Source: Catonia carolina (lineage: Eukaryota; Arthropoda; Insecta; Hemiptera; Achilidae). Taken from it: DNA of 64,000 nt. The DNA lies in NCBI GenBank assembly GCA_035578175.1, contig JAQMRL010000010.1, forward strand, positions 33,038,784 to 33,102,783, written 5' to 3'. The first letter of the stretch is position 1. Every line of letters starts with the position of its first letter. The notes below the pieces were generated by a model. It searched no databases. It had not been told where the DNA came from and saw only the letters and a program-made list of their open reading frames with translations. Shown here piece after piece: positions 11,000-24,370 of this stretch. Position numbers and translations under genes: made by a program.

Positions 11000-13148
11000 T
11001 TAGAATGATTAACAAAATTTGCACTTTGCTGTTGTAATTTTTTTAAGATTAATTTTGGTTTTTTATTAATGCTAAAAATATAAAATTTATTTACTGTATT
11101 AGTAGTATTTTGATAGTTAGTTGAGGGTAGATTAACTGAATTCAAGTGTAATTTGATGTTCTTTCTAATAATATTACATTATATTGATTATATTTCAGCA
11201 TATAGTGCTTAAAGTATATTTTATATGTGTAAAGTATATTTTTTGAGTTAATTGCATGTATAAAACAAATTATATAACTTAAAAATTAATTTTTGCTGGT
11301 TTTTAACAGTAATGCTTTTGCAAAATCAGGTTATGTTGAATTTGATTTTTTATTCAAATAATTTCTGGCAGTAATAGATGTGTATTTTTAAGTATCGTGC
11401 CAAGAATAACCTGAAAAGGAGTCATTTAAAAAATGTAAATTAGAATATTTAATTATAATTTTATAACTTAAATTTTTTTATTGAATAAGCTAAACGTGAT
11501 TTTATAGTTATTTAGTTTGGACTAATGGAGTTCATTTTGGATTAGCAAGGATTTTTTGTTGGTTTAATTATATGAAAAATTTACTTCTTATGTGATTCTG
11601 GAAGAAACTAAGTTTACGTTCACATTTTTTCTCTAGTTCAAAAGAATTTACTTCAAATTCAAATAAGTTTGGTTTAAGAAATTCATTCTGCATTGCTGCA
11701 TTTATTTTGCTTGTAGATACATTTAGTTTTTAGATTCCAAGAATTAAACAGTTTTGTTTCGGCTAGTTGGATTTACTAACATGACCCGTTTACCTAACTA
11801 GCCAAAAGAGAAATTTGGTACTTTAAATTTTTTGCATTTTACAATTTTAACATTTTATTACAAATGGAAAATTGAGCGGTCTCATTTTTTCAATTTATTT
11901 TTAATTTTGGTTAGTGAAATTAATATTGACTCTATAAAATTTTTGCATTTTACAATTTTAACAAGTTATTACAAATGGAAAATTGAGCTGTCTCAATTTT
12001 TTAATTTTTTTTTCGTTATTTTTCATTAGGTTTAACTAGCTAAAAATAACTTATTTGAATAAAATGTAAGTGTTTTTATAATTTTTGAGATGGCATACTT
12101 TTTTGCCATAGAGCTGTAGTTAATGTCACTTCTCAAAGCAAAAATTGTATTGGTTACTGTTGTTTTATAAAAAGCTATTGGTAATTATTATAATCACAAT
12201 TTATTTTTCAAATTTTTTAGCTAACAGGTTCAATTATTTGTAGTTTCATTTATTATGAACCTATAATTACTAAGTGATTTGTTTAAATTAAATAATTGTG
12301 ATTTTCTTATTACATTTTTTTCAAATAGTAGATTTTTTGTGATCGCTGTTTAGGCTGATTTGCATTTTGTCTTGTTTCTTGTATGAAAGTGAATTTTATA
12401 TGAACTTGTAAATAATGTGTTATAACATTTTGGTGAATTTTAATTCTGATTAATGACGTTCGTGCCGTACCCTTGATGATTCATTGGAGCTTTTCTAACA
12501 TAAACTTTGTGTAATTAAATATCATCATTATAAATTTAAGTATTTTCTTTACTTGTTTAAATTTGTTTAATGTTACAATATTAATCATTTTCCACTATTT
12601 TACAAAGCACTGCACTGCACCTATTGTTAACATCTGTTTTTATTCTCTGTGGAGGTCCAGAATTAAACTGGAAAAAGTAATTTCAGTTTTTCTAATGTAA
12701 GAGACATTGTGTAACCAGTGCAAAGGAGGAATGTGCTGAAAAAATATTATTTTAATTTGTAGTATACTTTTTTAACACATAAAGCAAGTTGTTCTAGAAT
12801 TATAATCCTACTTTAATACGTTATAACTAAAGTAAAATACAGTAAAATCAATCTCTATTATTAGTTTACTCTTAAAAAAAAATTGGAAGATGTGACTTGC
12901 TCTGCTTGTACTGTTTTCGTTTCTCCCACTCCTGTGCATAGACATTACTCCCCTAGTGTTGATGCTGTTGATCATTGCTGACATTTCTCTAACACTCACA
13001 AAAAGGCAGCAGAGGGGGAACTCTTCCATAGCCTTCATTTGGTCCATTAGTAGGAAATTTTTTACTATGTTGTTCAGCTATAATACACTCAAGATTAATA
13101 CAGTTTCTGCTTAATACATGCTTTTTATGAAGTCCTTAAATTAAGACA

Positions 13149-13180
<32 letters not shown>

Positions 13181-14356
13181 CTCTCTTAATATGCGCTGAA
13201 TATGATAGTTTATTAGGAACATTTTAAAAAATCAGAAAGAGATAGTAGAAAATGCACTCAAAGTGAAACTATAATGAAGAAGATAAAGGCCAAAAAATTT
13301 GAAGAATAGGAATACGGTTTCATCTAACTTGTAGCATACATTTGCTAATCAATAGCTTTAAAAAAAATTTTCTTTAATAGGAAAATTACTAGGCAGTGGA
13401 TGCATGGCGTATTAGGTGATGTATTGTATCCCCTTTGTGATACCAGGCAACTTCCCGGAGTGTTAGCTTTGCTTGGACATGCAGGGCATAAGCGAAATTC
13501 CAAAGAATCCATTAGAATGTAATGTGTAGAACAGTAGTTCTGCAAAGATCACTTTTCGTCAATGATAGGCGTATTTTACTTATAACAATATCGGCCAAAA
13601 TCTTTTCTGTCTTTATATGCTATAAAAGCTTTTAAGGTTGTCCCTTAAAAACTGTGTAAAGTAAATTTTACTGTATTTACACATATTCCACCTCTTATAT
13701 CTTTCTATCATGTCTCAGGATAAGTATATAATACAGTAATCAAGATGTCTTATAAAATTACAAATTAATAAGTGTATTTAAAACAGGCAGAGAATTGTAA
13801 GGTATCAAGAAATGGTGCATGAATCTTGTTACTTTTCAACATTGAAGACTTTTAAATCATGACTTTTTTTCTCTGCTGATATTTAGATTTCTTTTGGAGA
13901 AATTAACTTAATGTTTTTGTGATGATGTGAGTTCAAATATTTAATAATTTATATTGTAAGATCCTTTTGATGAACTGTTTTCTGTGGCCAAACAAAGTGT
14001 ATCTATAGTATATCTTCTATTCATTGCAACAATAGACAGTTTCCAAAAATTTGTGAAATCAATTTTTAATTATCTTTCACCGTGAATGTAGGAAAATTTT
14101 ATTTAAGGATTTCCTGGTCACCTATTTGATCAAGAATAAGTTCTATTAGTGCCATTATTTCGAATAAGAATTTATTGTTACTTAACACTTTTTCCTAACG
14201 TCCAATATCTTTTGTCACAATATAATCTATCTTCTATTCTCTGTATGGTGAAAGTTTAGATATCAGTCATGTATTGGCAAAAATTCAACTTTATTATAAA
14301 TTACTATTTATGTTTTACCAAATTTATTCATATTTGTTATTATCTTTCTGTTACAG
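11000..14356. other. AT-rich DNA, probably intronic or 5' of the host exon
   Basis: No exon or recognised mobile element could be supported here. It includes a direct repeat at 11833-12012 and a (TA)n microsatellite at about 13150-13180. Somewhat GC-richer patches at 12890-13050 and 13390-13520 contain minus-strand frames without recognisable motifs. If the exon at 14357 is real, the sequence immediately upstream is intron. Confidence 0.5.
11833..12012. repeat. Tandem duplication, two copies of about 70 bp
   Basis: The block TTTGCATTTTACAATTTTAA followed by ATTACAAATGGAAAATTGAG occurs at about 11833-11900 and again at about 11942-12010. The offset is about 110 bp and there are only a few differences. 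It is a local duplication with no coding content. Confidence 0.75.
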
Positions 14357-14601
14357 GACTGTAGTAGAACAGAATAATGTGACAAACAATTTATTAGATT
14401 TCTCCAGTTTTGAAACAACTAATGTAAACGTCAGTGTAGCTCAACCTTCCGTTGGGGAAATTCTACAACCATTAGCTGCTGATAATATGCCAATTACACC
14501 AACTAACGGAAAACTTTCAAATGAAGATAATCTGAATTTTAACAGTCAGCCTTTTATAGCCTTCCAAGATAATAAAAAACAAGATACAAATACAGTTAAT
14601 G
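14357..14601 (+). CDS. Internal coding exon of an unrecognised host gene
   Basis: The exon is preceded by a pyrimidine-rich acceptor (TTATCTTTCTGTTACAG) and followed by a strong donor (GTACGTATT). It is 245 bp, open throughout in the one frame compatible with the splice phases: one base completing a codon, 81 codons, one base left over. Its base composition is visibly less AT-biased than the flanks. The peptide begins TVVEQNNVTNNLLDFSSFET and is rich in N, T, S and Q with no hydrophobic segment, so it looks like a disordered tail. It contains LLDF, similar to a clathrin-box motif; a link to vesicle trafficking is only a guess. I do not recognise the protein. Upstream exons must lie further left, perhaps outside the window. 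Confidence 0.72.
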
Positions 14602-15004
14602 GTACGTATTAATTTTTTTCAGTTATTTAAAAAGTTTTTGTTATTATAAAAGTTCTGAGAGTACTTGTCGAGTTTTTATTTTTTATTTTGTGTACTCTGA
14701 TGATGGTGAATCCACCAAAACATCTCAGTAGAAAGTAGGATTATATAAAGAAAGGCAAATAAACAAATAATATAGCAGCTGGACAGGTCAGTTGGCAATT
14801 AATTTTCTTTACAATAGGATTGAATATTTTTTTTTTTACCCTTATCTGTGTACGTTGCAATCTGTTCAATTTAAGAACAATAAGCAACCTCATGACCCGA
14901 TGAGATGAGGATGATGACGTGTAAATGAGGTGTTGTAGTCTTGTACAGACGCAGCTCCTCTATTCCTGAAAGAGTATGGTTAATTGAACTCCAACCATCT
15001 AAGT

Positions 15005-15694
<690 letters not shown>

Positions 15695-16011
15695 ATCTAA
15701 GTACACCATTAACCCCTGACCCACGTCTAGTATTAAATCTGTATAAAAGTAACTACATTTACTACGATTTGAACCAGGAACCTTCGCTTCTGAACATCAG
15801 CTGTTAAACAGCTGACTTGCAGCGGTGACTTTACCTTTAGACCAGTCTGGTGAGTAGGATTGATTATAGGCTGTAGGATGCATTATAAAGTTCCATTTTT
15901 AAATGAGCAGCGATAATAATCTTACTTTAATCAGTGTTGATATTTTGTTGTCCGTACTATGCTTAAAGTATCAGGTACTTCATATCAGTGCCATTCATTA
16001 CTGGTACATAG

Positions 16012-16103
16012 ATGAAAATCATTTCATCCTTTACTGTCTGCTTTACCAGTAATTGCATAACAGTCGGACGTTAAAACAAAAAAAAAAAAATAAGAAATAA
16101 AAA
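16012..16103 (+). mobile_element. SINE B, 5'-truncated copy
   Basis: Only the 3' part remains (TTTCATCCTTTACTGTCTG ... AACAGTCGGACGTTAAAAC plus A-rich tail). It is flanked by the 10-bp target duplication TGGTACATAG (16002-16011 and 16104-16113). Truncation at the 5' end with a complete 3' end is the signature of target-primed reverse transcription. Intronic. Confidence 0.85.
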
Positions 16104-16371
16104 TGGTACATAGTTGTACTAGGAACAAAAACATCATGTTCCAACCAAAGACTTATCTATTCTAACCTATCAGTCCCTTACTACTTAACCATGGCGGAAA
16201 AACCACTTGGGTGTGTTCATAGTTGTCTTCAGTTTTGTCCGATCAATGCAACTACGTCAGTCACGTAAAAAAGATTTCTGACATCTCTCCTAGTCTGCGT
16301 TTGATAATGGTATTACAACCAAATACTGTACAGGCAATATTTTTTTTAGGTTAGTTTTAATAACAACTTAC

Positions 16372-17062
16372 AGGGTTGGTCAAGAGGTATTGTGCGGTTC
16401 CAAGCTCCTTGTAGTTGCGGAGTGAAGGGTATGGGTGAGGTATAATGAATGAGTGACGCCCGATGGGAGAACGATTGTTGTATTACTGTGATACAAAACA
16501 TTCGTTTTCAAACTTTCTGTATTATACATATTTGTTTGTATTTATTACATTTATTTATTCACATATTTTGATATGAATTGGTAAGTAAAATATTATGAAT
16601 GCGACCAAGTTAATAGCCAGGTAGATATTTGTAAAATTAATGCGTCGGAGGATAAGAATATTTTTTTTAGTCTAGTTAGTACACGCTACCACTACAAATG
16701 CATCAGCTGTGAAACACTAGTAACATTCATTCATTCTCCCACTACTATAACAACGCACTGCATTCCTTCCAACTTCACGGAGCTGGGTCTCGAGCAATAA
16801 AGTCGTCAGCTTTTAACAGCTGAATTTTGGAGACGAGTTCCTGGTTCAAATTTTAGTATATGTAGTTACTTTTATACAGATTTGAATACTTGACAGCGGT
16901 TACCAGTATACTTTGATTGTTGTGGTTCAATTATTCATACTCTTTCAGGAATGATCAGCCTGGGTCTGTTCAAAACTATACCTCATTTACACGTCATGCA
17001 AATCATCATCTCATTGGGTCATGAAGTTGTTTATTGTTCTGAATTGAACAGAGGGCAATATA
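16372..17062 (+). mobile_element. SINE family E, split by a MITE
   Basis: The head GGTTGGTCAAGAGGTA is separated from the remainder (16798 onward, CAGCTTTTAACAGCTG, then B box GGTTCAAATT) by a 408-bp MITE. The 3' body (CCTCATTTACACGTCAT, TGAATTGAACAG) matches 26535-26840. Ends are approximate because no target duplication was found. Intronic. Confidence 0.8.
16390..16797. mobile_element. MITE with TA target duplication
   Basis: The insert begins TTGTGCGGTTCCAAGCTCC. Its right end, reverse-complemented, is TTGCTCGAGACCCAGCTCC, giving imperfect inverted repeats of about 30 bp. TA flanks both sides (16388-16389, 16798-16799). The interrupted SINE E gives an independent measure of the exact insertion point. 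No coding capacity. A Tc1/mariner-type origin is inferred from the TA target. Confidence 0.75.
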
Positions 17063-17079
17063 ACACACATGGTCAGCCA

Positions 17080-17370
17080 GTTATATAATTGAAGCATTAA
17101 AGAATAGAAGAGGTAGTGGTGTAAAAGACACTAGTCAGAGTTATCTCCTCTGAGAGTAATGAATTTCATTATACAGCCAGACCCGGTGATGAATGAAGTG
17201 AAGGTGTCATTTGCAGGGTGGAAAGGCTTTTCAGAGGGCTCGGCTTGCTGATAAGCATACTTTTTCACTCAGTGATGACACTGGTAAACCTCCTCACTCC
17301 TCGTTTTACTTAGTAAAATCTCTATAGAGATTTAAACCAGCTGTTTGGCTGATGGCCTAAACAATAACAC
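17080..17370 (+). mobile_element. Retroposon A, 5'-truncated copy
   Basis: Matches family A from the CATGGTCAGCCA region to the 3' end CTGATGGCCTAAACAATAACA. It follows SINE E almost directly. It lies in the last intron of the host gene, about 330 bp before the terminal exon. Confidence 0.85.
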
Positions 17371-17667
17371 TGATACTGAAAGTTACTGCAGTTGAAAATC
17401 ACAAAACATTAAATGAATGCTGTAACTCTTTTCATGAACACACAAACGATGCAAGCAGACATTGATTCGTACCTTGAATTCTGTTATGGTAAAATGAGCA
17501 ACTATTTTTCATAGTGATGTCTCGTCAACATGCGCATTGGCATACCCAGGTATTCTTTCCACCATGCAACTTGCAGAACCATTAATAAATTACAGTTTAA
17601 AAATATTATATTGAACATAAAAGATTTAAAATATTCAAAAAATATAGTTACATATTTTACGCACATA

Positions 17668-17699
17668 TACTAACGTATAATTTTTGTTTTATTTTTCAG
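17668..17699 (+). promoter_or_regulatory. Branch point and 3' splice site
   Basis: A perfect TACTAAC branch-point motif at 17668-17674 is followed by a T-rich tract and CAG. The AG at 17698-17699 lies 24 bases from the motif, an ideal distance. This supports a genuine acceptor for the short last coding exon. Confidence 0.68.
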
Positions 17700-17713
17700 A
17701 TCTACTATCGTAA
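17700..17713 (+). CDS. Terminal coding exon, four residues and stop
   Basis: After the acceptor the sequence reads AT CTA CTA TCG TAA. The exon at 14357-14601 ends with a lone G, so the join gives GAT CTA CTA TCG TAA, Asp-Leu-Leu-Ser-stop. The phase fit is what is needed for a single transcript, and the predicted C-terminus is TVNDLLS. The exon then becomes 3' UTR. The first AATAAA is at 17920-17925, with others further on. It is too short to call from coding statistics; the support is the splice signals and phase. The alternative is that the real next exon lies elsewhere. Confidence 0.6.
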
Positions 17714-20700
17714 ATGTGAAAGTGAGCATTAATATTTTAGAACGTTTGTTTTAAATTAATTTTTAATGATAAAAAAATATATACTATCTTTTATAAAAAA
17801 CAAAAGCATTTTAATTATTTCTGATTGCTAACATTTTAAAAATAATTTATATAATATATATTTAAATATTATAAAATTAATAATGTATATTATTATTATT
17901 GTAAATAATTTAAAAAGAAAATAAATGTAGAATCGATTTTTCGTTATATAATCGCATTATTCAAACGTTTGTTATAAATTCATTCGTTCGATTGTTTTGG
18001 AAAAAGTGAGGCATATCACTAATAATTGTCGTAATGTTATATAAGCTCCTTTTTTATTATTATTATAATTGTATCGTCGTAAAGCAACAAAACCCCAGTG
18101 TTGTAAACAGTGATTAAAGACTGACTGTCATTACAGAAATATCAATTACGTTATGAATTTTACCTAATAATAAATAAATTAATAAAAAATTATAACTGTT
18201 AATTGTTAATATTATTTGTATAGTCAATATTATTATTAATTTGGGTATCAAATTAATTAAATAATTAATTTAACTAACAAACTGGGTACAATATTCTTTA
18301 CCATTTTTCTGTTATTATTTACATAATATTTATCTAATGATTAAACTACGGAATGGAAAATCAATTAATATATTATTATAAATATTCTGAAATGTAATTA
18401 ATGATTATTACAATCAAATAATATTCAATCAACGCTATTTCTAATATTTTTATTAATCAATCGTATATTGTATTTTTTCTCGTACTATTTTCAATTAATT
18501 GTTAATTATGGTAATAATTGTTATTAAATAACATGGAAAATGGTATGTTAATGTAAATAATATTAATTAATAATTAAAATTTTAAAAATATTTTTGTGAA
18601 AAATTATAAATAAATAAATAATATAATGGTATTTTAATGAAATTGAATTTCATATTAAAATCGTAATCTTTGGTGTTTCTATTTTTATTTATTGAATTAT
18701 TGGAGGGTTTATATTTTATATGCATAATAGAATCTCAGTAAAAATATTATGATCAGGTTATTAATTAAAAACATTGGTTGCATAGTTAGTCATCTTTGTA
18801 ATTTTCAATGTAATATTAAAATACAGGGGTTCCTTAAAAAAAATCTAAGATTTTTTTATGAAACTGTTTTTTGGCGGTAATATCACGTTCAAGAAAACGT
18901 AAGACAACTTAAAAACAAAATTCACTGTAGATATTGGGGGACTAGTAAGTTTTGGAAGATTATTTCTGTATGGGAATACTCTATATAAAAAATACTTATA
19001 CATCTAATGGATTGAATTCATTGTCAGCTGTAGATTATTGTCTCATGGCTTAGCTCTTCATGAGCTCTTCATGAGGTTCACAATCATCTGTTTCAATTGA
19101 TGCACCATATCTTTATCTTCGTCTGTGTTGTCTTAAGTCATTATCTTCAGAGGTTACCCATTTTTAATCTATAATTACATTTTTGCAGCCTAGGATTTCT
19201 TGATAAATTTTCATAATCATCTTCATATATCACCAAATTAAAAAAAAATTTCATGAAATAGATCGTTTCAGTTAAGTGGGGTTTTACTGTAATAATTTGT
19301 TTTCCCCAATTATGAAATAGTCTTTTTTACACAGTATTTTTAATAATACATGAATTTTTTAATTTGTTTAGTTTTAAATATATCTATTACAATAGGAATA
19401 GTTTTCAGGATTCCCGAGGAGATTTTTGGGAATACCATCCTAATAAAAAACTATATTAATCATTATAATTTTTATTATATCTATTTATTGATATTTTAAC
19501 TTATTGTTATTTTTATTGAATTCATATTTTAATTATTTTTTGGGATCTGCCCTTCTTTAGTGGCTATGCTGAGTAAAACCATCATTACTTTCTCTTTGAG
19601 CTTATTCTTTCTCTTCCTTGATTGAATAAAGTAGCCTTATAATGATGCTATTGCTGTGCATTCTTATCTTGATGTTGTGTATTCACCTTCCCAATTCTTC
19701 TCTCTCTAGGCACAGTTCCTAATCAATTTTAATGTTTGTTTCTATCCTCATGAGTTTGTCCACGCTTCCCTTTGGGGCCATTCAAGTATTACGTAAGAAT
19801 ATTTTTAGTTATTTTATACCTCTCTCTTGTAAGAAAAAATAAGCAAAATGCTAAATCTCCCTTCTTCTGCTTACATAATTTTTCATGACATTTTGTACAT
19901 CAATTCTATTTAGCAGAAAAAAGCAGTCGCCAATAAATTATAATATTATTAATCCTACAGATTTATATGTATAGGCATATATTAGAGGGGTTGTTGTATC
20001 AAAAGAATATAGTCATCAAAACTATAATTTTTGATGGGAATCATAGAAATGATGTTATGTGTTCACATTTCTACGTCTGATGTCCATGATCCTCGAATCC
20101 GTGTTTCTACCATTATCTATTATGTTTTCACTGGAACGGTGAGCTGGAATATTGCTGATTTTCAGTCCTTGTTCTTCCATTTCTTCTTTGTAACCATTCA
20201 ACATCTTCATCACCATTTAAACTTTGTATAATACCCATCAACTCATTGTTATGTCAATTTAATGGTTACATAAGAATTATCAGCGACCCCTCCACTCCTT
20301 ATCAGAAAAAATAAGCAGACCCTCTCCTCCCTTACTGCTTATGTAATTCTTGAACGACCCCTTGGTGTTATTATCAACTTCAAGTTAATTATTATTATTT
20401 TTACATTTGTAAAAATTTTATAAAAACAATTTATTTTCACCTATAAGAACATGATGAAATTCAGATTTCAAAAATATTATTGATTGTTTTATTTTGTAAT
20501 TTTTTTTTAATGATCTGATTTTTTAGTAAAGGAATAAAGTAATACTAATCATAATATTTTTATGGAATGGAATTTTAGTTTTCATAATATAAATAAATTT
20601 ATCAACAGTCCAAATACAAATCGTGTATAATGAATTTGTAAATTTGTTGTAATTATCAATATTTTAACATCTATATATTATTTATTAAGTTGTTATTTAA

Positions 20701-21422
20701 TGGATAAGACTTATTAATATTGTTTATATATTTTAATAAATACATAATATTATTCAGTATATTAAATTAAGTAATGTTCTTCTTAAATTAATTTATTGAA
20801 TCTATTAAAAAAAAATGAAAAGAAATTGCAATATTTTTTTATTAATTTTCATAATATTTACTGTTTTATTAAATTGCAATAAAACAATGCATAATAAAAA
20901 TTTTATTCTTATTTATTTTTTTATTATATATGTTTTTTTTTTAAGGAAACTAATATATGTATAACGTGGATTTTATTATTAATCATTAATTTATATTTTG
21001 CTCACGGTTTTAGTTAATGTTTATATATTTATTGTTATATATATTTTTTGTTTGTAATTTATTTGTTTTAAATTATTAATTAATACTCATAATACTCTAT
21101 ATTAATATTTGTAACAATAAAACTAAAAAATTTGAATGAAAATTATTATTTTTACTATAAAAGTAATTTTTTTAAAAATGTTTTGCTATTTTTATTATAT
21201 TATTTTGTTGTAAAATAATTATAATAAAATACAAAAATTATAATAATTGAATTATAACATCAGTAATAATTTATTAATTACTGTAAATAAAATAATTAAT
21301 TACATTTAAGCATTATTTCGAATGAAACAGAGGAAGTTTTAATAGCGCCCTAGTCAGCGGGCAGTTGCCTTCATGAACTGCAGGAGCTTGTGTTTGTACA
21401 TTACTTATTACATTTATTATTA

Positions 21423-21462
<40 letters not shown>

Positions 21463-23594
21463 ACTTTATGTAATAGTTGCTTATTATTATAATAAAATTA
21501 TTATGTAAATTATATTGGAAAATAAAATATTCATATAATTGAACTATATTATATATTTCTGTTTTGAGGGTAAGAGATATATCCTTAGCAGAAAATGTTA
21601 CAGTAAATAAATTGTATTTGTAAATACATTATGAATGAATGAAATCAATAAAATATATTAGTAATATTTATATTGTTATTTTTTATTTACCTGTTTCACT
21701 TTTATTTTTATTCAGAAATACAGGCGCTTCGTACTCAACACCACTGTGGATGTCTTTTTGTGCATAAGTAAAAATAAAGTGGTTGATACTCAAGGAAATA
21801 TCTCAAAAAAATCAAAATTTTCAGTTGATGCATTTTATTAATAAACATTAAATTAAGGTCAAATAAGCTAAAATCAAATACTCAAAATTTAACAGAAAGT
21901 TAATAGACCACATTAATCCCCTAATACAATAAATGTCAAGATAAAACTTAACCCACTGACGCCTACGAAGAAAATGGAGTAGAGATCTACTGATCTAATA
22001 ACAAAATATATAAAATATAATGCTTAAAAGATATCCGTATTACTTTACAGATTTCAAAATTTTTTAACATTTCACTTTTGTAATTATAATTTATTATGTG
22101 TTGTTCAGATCTTTATTACTCATGCATGTACCCTAAATATTTTTAGTTTCTTATTTCATTTTGTTTATCGTACAATACTTATATTATTTGTTATTGTTGT
22201 TACTTTGTACGCTACTTCTTATTCTAAGTACTTTGTATTCTATGTTATTCATGTTATGTGTATGTTATTTGACTTTCCTGTGATTGTTTTTTATTTTTTC
22301 TTAGTTTCTTTTTACTGTTCAACTTTTGAATTATCCACTGGAATGTATTCTTTAAAAAAATTCTTTTCTGTTTATTTTTTACGTCATTTGTTTATTCAAA
22401 ATTTTGTTAAGATTTTGGATGGTTGTACTGTATTGTATAGTTTCTAAATAAAGAATCAAAGTTAAAAAAAAAGTTAAGGTGTTTGAAAAAATTTAGAATC
22501 AATAAAATGTTTCCCTTGAAAAATTTAGATTTTTGACTTGTGTTTTTACTAAACACTAGAAATGTTAAAGTTAATGTTATCATCCGCAACTAAATATTTA
22601 AATGAAAATTAGTTAAAACACATAACTTGGTTTGTTTGTGGTTGTACAATTTCACAGATGGTCTTCAGTATCGGTCATGCACTAACTTATGGCTGAGCAC
22701 AGTGTCAACTCCGTACTGTTCTACATTAATACCATATCACCTTTTGTAGTGAGAAGCATCACGTCAAATTAGATATGCTCAGATCACCTAACGAAATAAA
22801 ATGTGAGTAAATAATTATAGAATGCATTATTGTGTTATGTACCATGTAATGTTACATTTATTATTTTACAATTTTAGGTGAAAGATATTTATAGTTCATC
22901 TGTGATAACCTAGATTCTCTTGAATATGCACCCCTGATTATATTGTTAACGATGTTCATAAATGTGTGTCTTAAGCCGAGGCCTAAGTTTTATTCCCAGT
23001 CAGGTCTGGGATTTTTATATCTGTATATAAACCTGTTAAACTTATTACAGTAATAATATGATCATCAAGAGAATATGATTTATGTTATTAAATTGTCTAT
23101 ATTTTGATAATAGTCAAGTCAACTTAATAAATCAGAGAAAAATTAAATTAACATTTTCTTAAAATCTTATTCATGATAGTTATATCGACAAATAGAAAAT
23201 TTTGTCATGTACCAAAAAATTTAATTACAATTTTTAGTTGTGAGAAATAAACATAACATAGTACTGAAACCACTGTGAATCTCCCTTGCATTTAATAATA
23301 TAGCATACAAACATTTTCAAGAACATGTTGAAGGTATCAGTAAAAGATTCATCAGAATTTGAAGATTGGTAGTTTTTCAGGTTACCTCTCATGCACACAT
23401 ATAGTTACTAAGGACTTATTTATGCAAAAGTCCAGTTTTTCTGAAAAAAGAAAAAAATTTTTGAATGATAAATACAGAGATTGGTGTAGTTTAAGAATCC
23501 TGCGTGAAATTTTGCAAGTTAAACTGATGTCATATATAAGTTCAATGTGTATTTAAAATTGTGTAAAATTTAAATAATTATAGTTAGATATAGT
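17714..23594. other. AT-rich 3' UTR/intergenic tract
   Basis: Nearly 6 kb with extreme AT content and very few repeats. The first part is probably the host gene's 3' UTR. Candidate AATAAA signals begin at 17920. An (ATT)n microsatellite occupies about 21410-21462, next to a short GC-richer patch (21337-21405). Two loosely similar segments mentioning ACGTAAG/ACATAAG and AATAAGCA lie near 19780-19890 and 20265-20355. A weak B-box-like piece (family G relic) lies near 22975-23020. No protein-coding gene could be supported. Confidence 0.5.
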
Positions 23595-24200
23595 TTGCCC
23601 ATAACAGGCAGGTGAAGTGTTAAATTATTTGCACTCTATCTGCTAGTTCCAGGGCTACAAAAAAATAGTTCTGTTTCTTATCACATGGTCAGCCAATTAT
23701 TATGACTGAATCATTTAAGAACAGAAGAGGTAGATGTATAAAAGACACTAGTCAAGAGTTAACTCATCTGAAAGTAATGAATTTCATTATACACCCAGGA
23801 CCCTGTGGTTTTTTTTTTTTTTTTTTTTTGGTTTAACGTACGACTTCTGCAATTACTGCTAATGCAGGCAGTGAAGGATGAAATGATTTTTTGTAACGTA
23901 TGAAAATATGCCGTACCTGATTGGGATTCGAACCCAAGACCACATGATGAGAGGCTAGCACGTTACCAACTACGCCAGTGCGGCCGGCTGTGAATGAAGA
24001 AGAACCCTGTGGTGAATGAAGTGAAGGTGTCATTTGTAGGGTGGAAAGTAGATGCTTTTCGGTGGGCTAGCATACTGATAAACATACTTCTCAATTCAGT
24101 TTGGAAGGCAATGATAAACCACTCTTTCCTTGTTTTACTTAGTAAAGCCTCTAGGGGTTCAAACCAGCCTTTCGGCTGATGACCTAAACAATAACACAAC
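23595..24200 (+). mobile_element. Retroposon A, full-length, split by SINE B
   Basis: Begins CCCATAACAGGCAGGTGAAG and ends CTGATGACCTAAACAATAAC. SINE B (23810-23990) has inserted near CCAGGACCCTGTGG, and ACCCTGTGG is repeated on the far side. The order of insertion is therefore A first, B second. Confidence 0.85.
23810..23990 (-). mobile_element. SINE B, full-length
   Basis: On the minus strand it begins GCCGGCCGCACTGGCGTAG. It carries an A box (TGGCGTAGTTGGTAACG), a B box (GGTTCGAATCC) at tRNA-like spacing and a long A tail. The head resembles a tRNA but is longer than one and ends in poly-A, so this is a SINE. The duplication ACCCTGTGG flanks it, with about 14 bases of extra sequence at the right. 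Confidence 0.88.
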
Positions 24201-24211
24201 ATAATAATAGT

Positions 24212-24370
24212 AAGCCAACATACTTTGTTGATGCAGTGGTCAGAGCAACGGCTTCTATGCCATGAGCCTTTGGTTTAATTACCGGTCAGATCTGGTAACT
24301 TTTCTTCTATTATCCTTCACTGTTTGCATCAGCTTTATTATGGGCAACAGTCGAATCTAAAAGAAAAAAT
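24212..24370 (+). mobile_element. SINE family G
   Basis: An A-box-like stretch (GATGCAGTGGTCAGAGCAAC) is followed by a B-box-like GGTTTAATTACC. The 3' part (CTTCACTGTTTGCATCAG ... GGCAACAGTCGAATC, A tail) resembles the 3' part of SINE B. The shared tail suggests both use the same LINE machinery. Confidence 0.65.

Noticed and set aside
12808..13047. 79-codon minus frame in a less AT-rich patch
   Set aside because: No recognisable motif, no splice signals that fit, and the second half is low complexity.
13150..13180. Possible CRISPR-like or origin-like repeat
   Set aside because: A plain (TA)n microsatellite. No spacer-repeat structure anywhere in the window.
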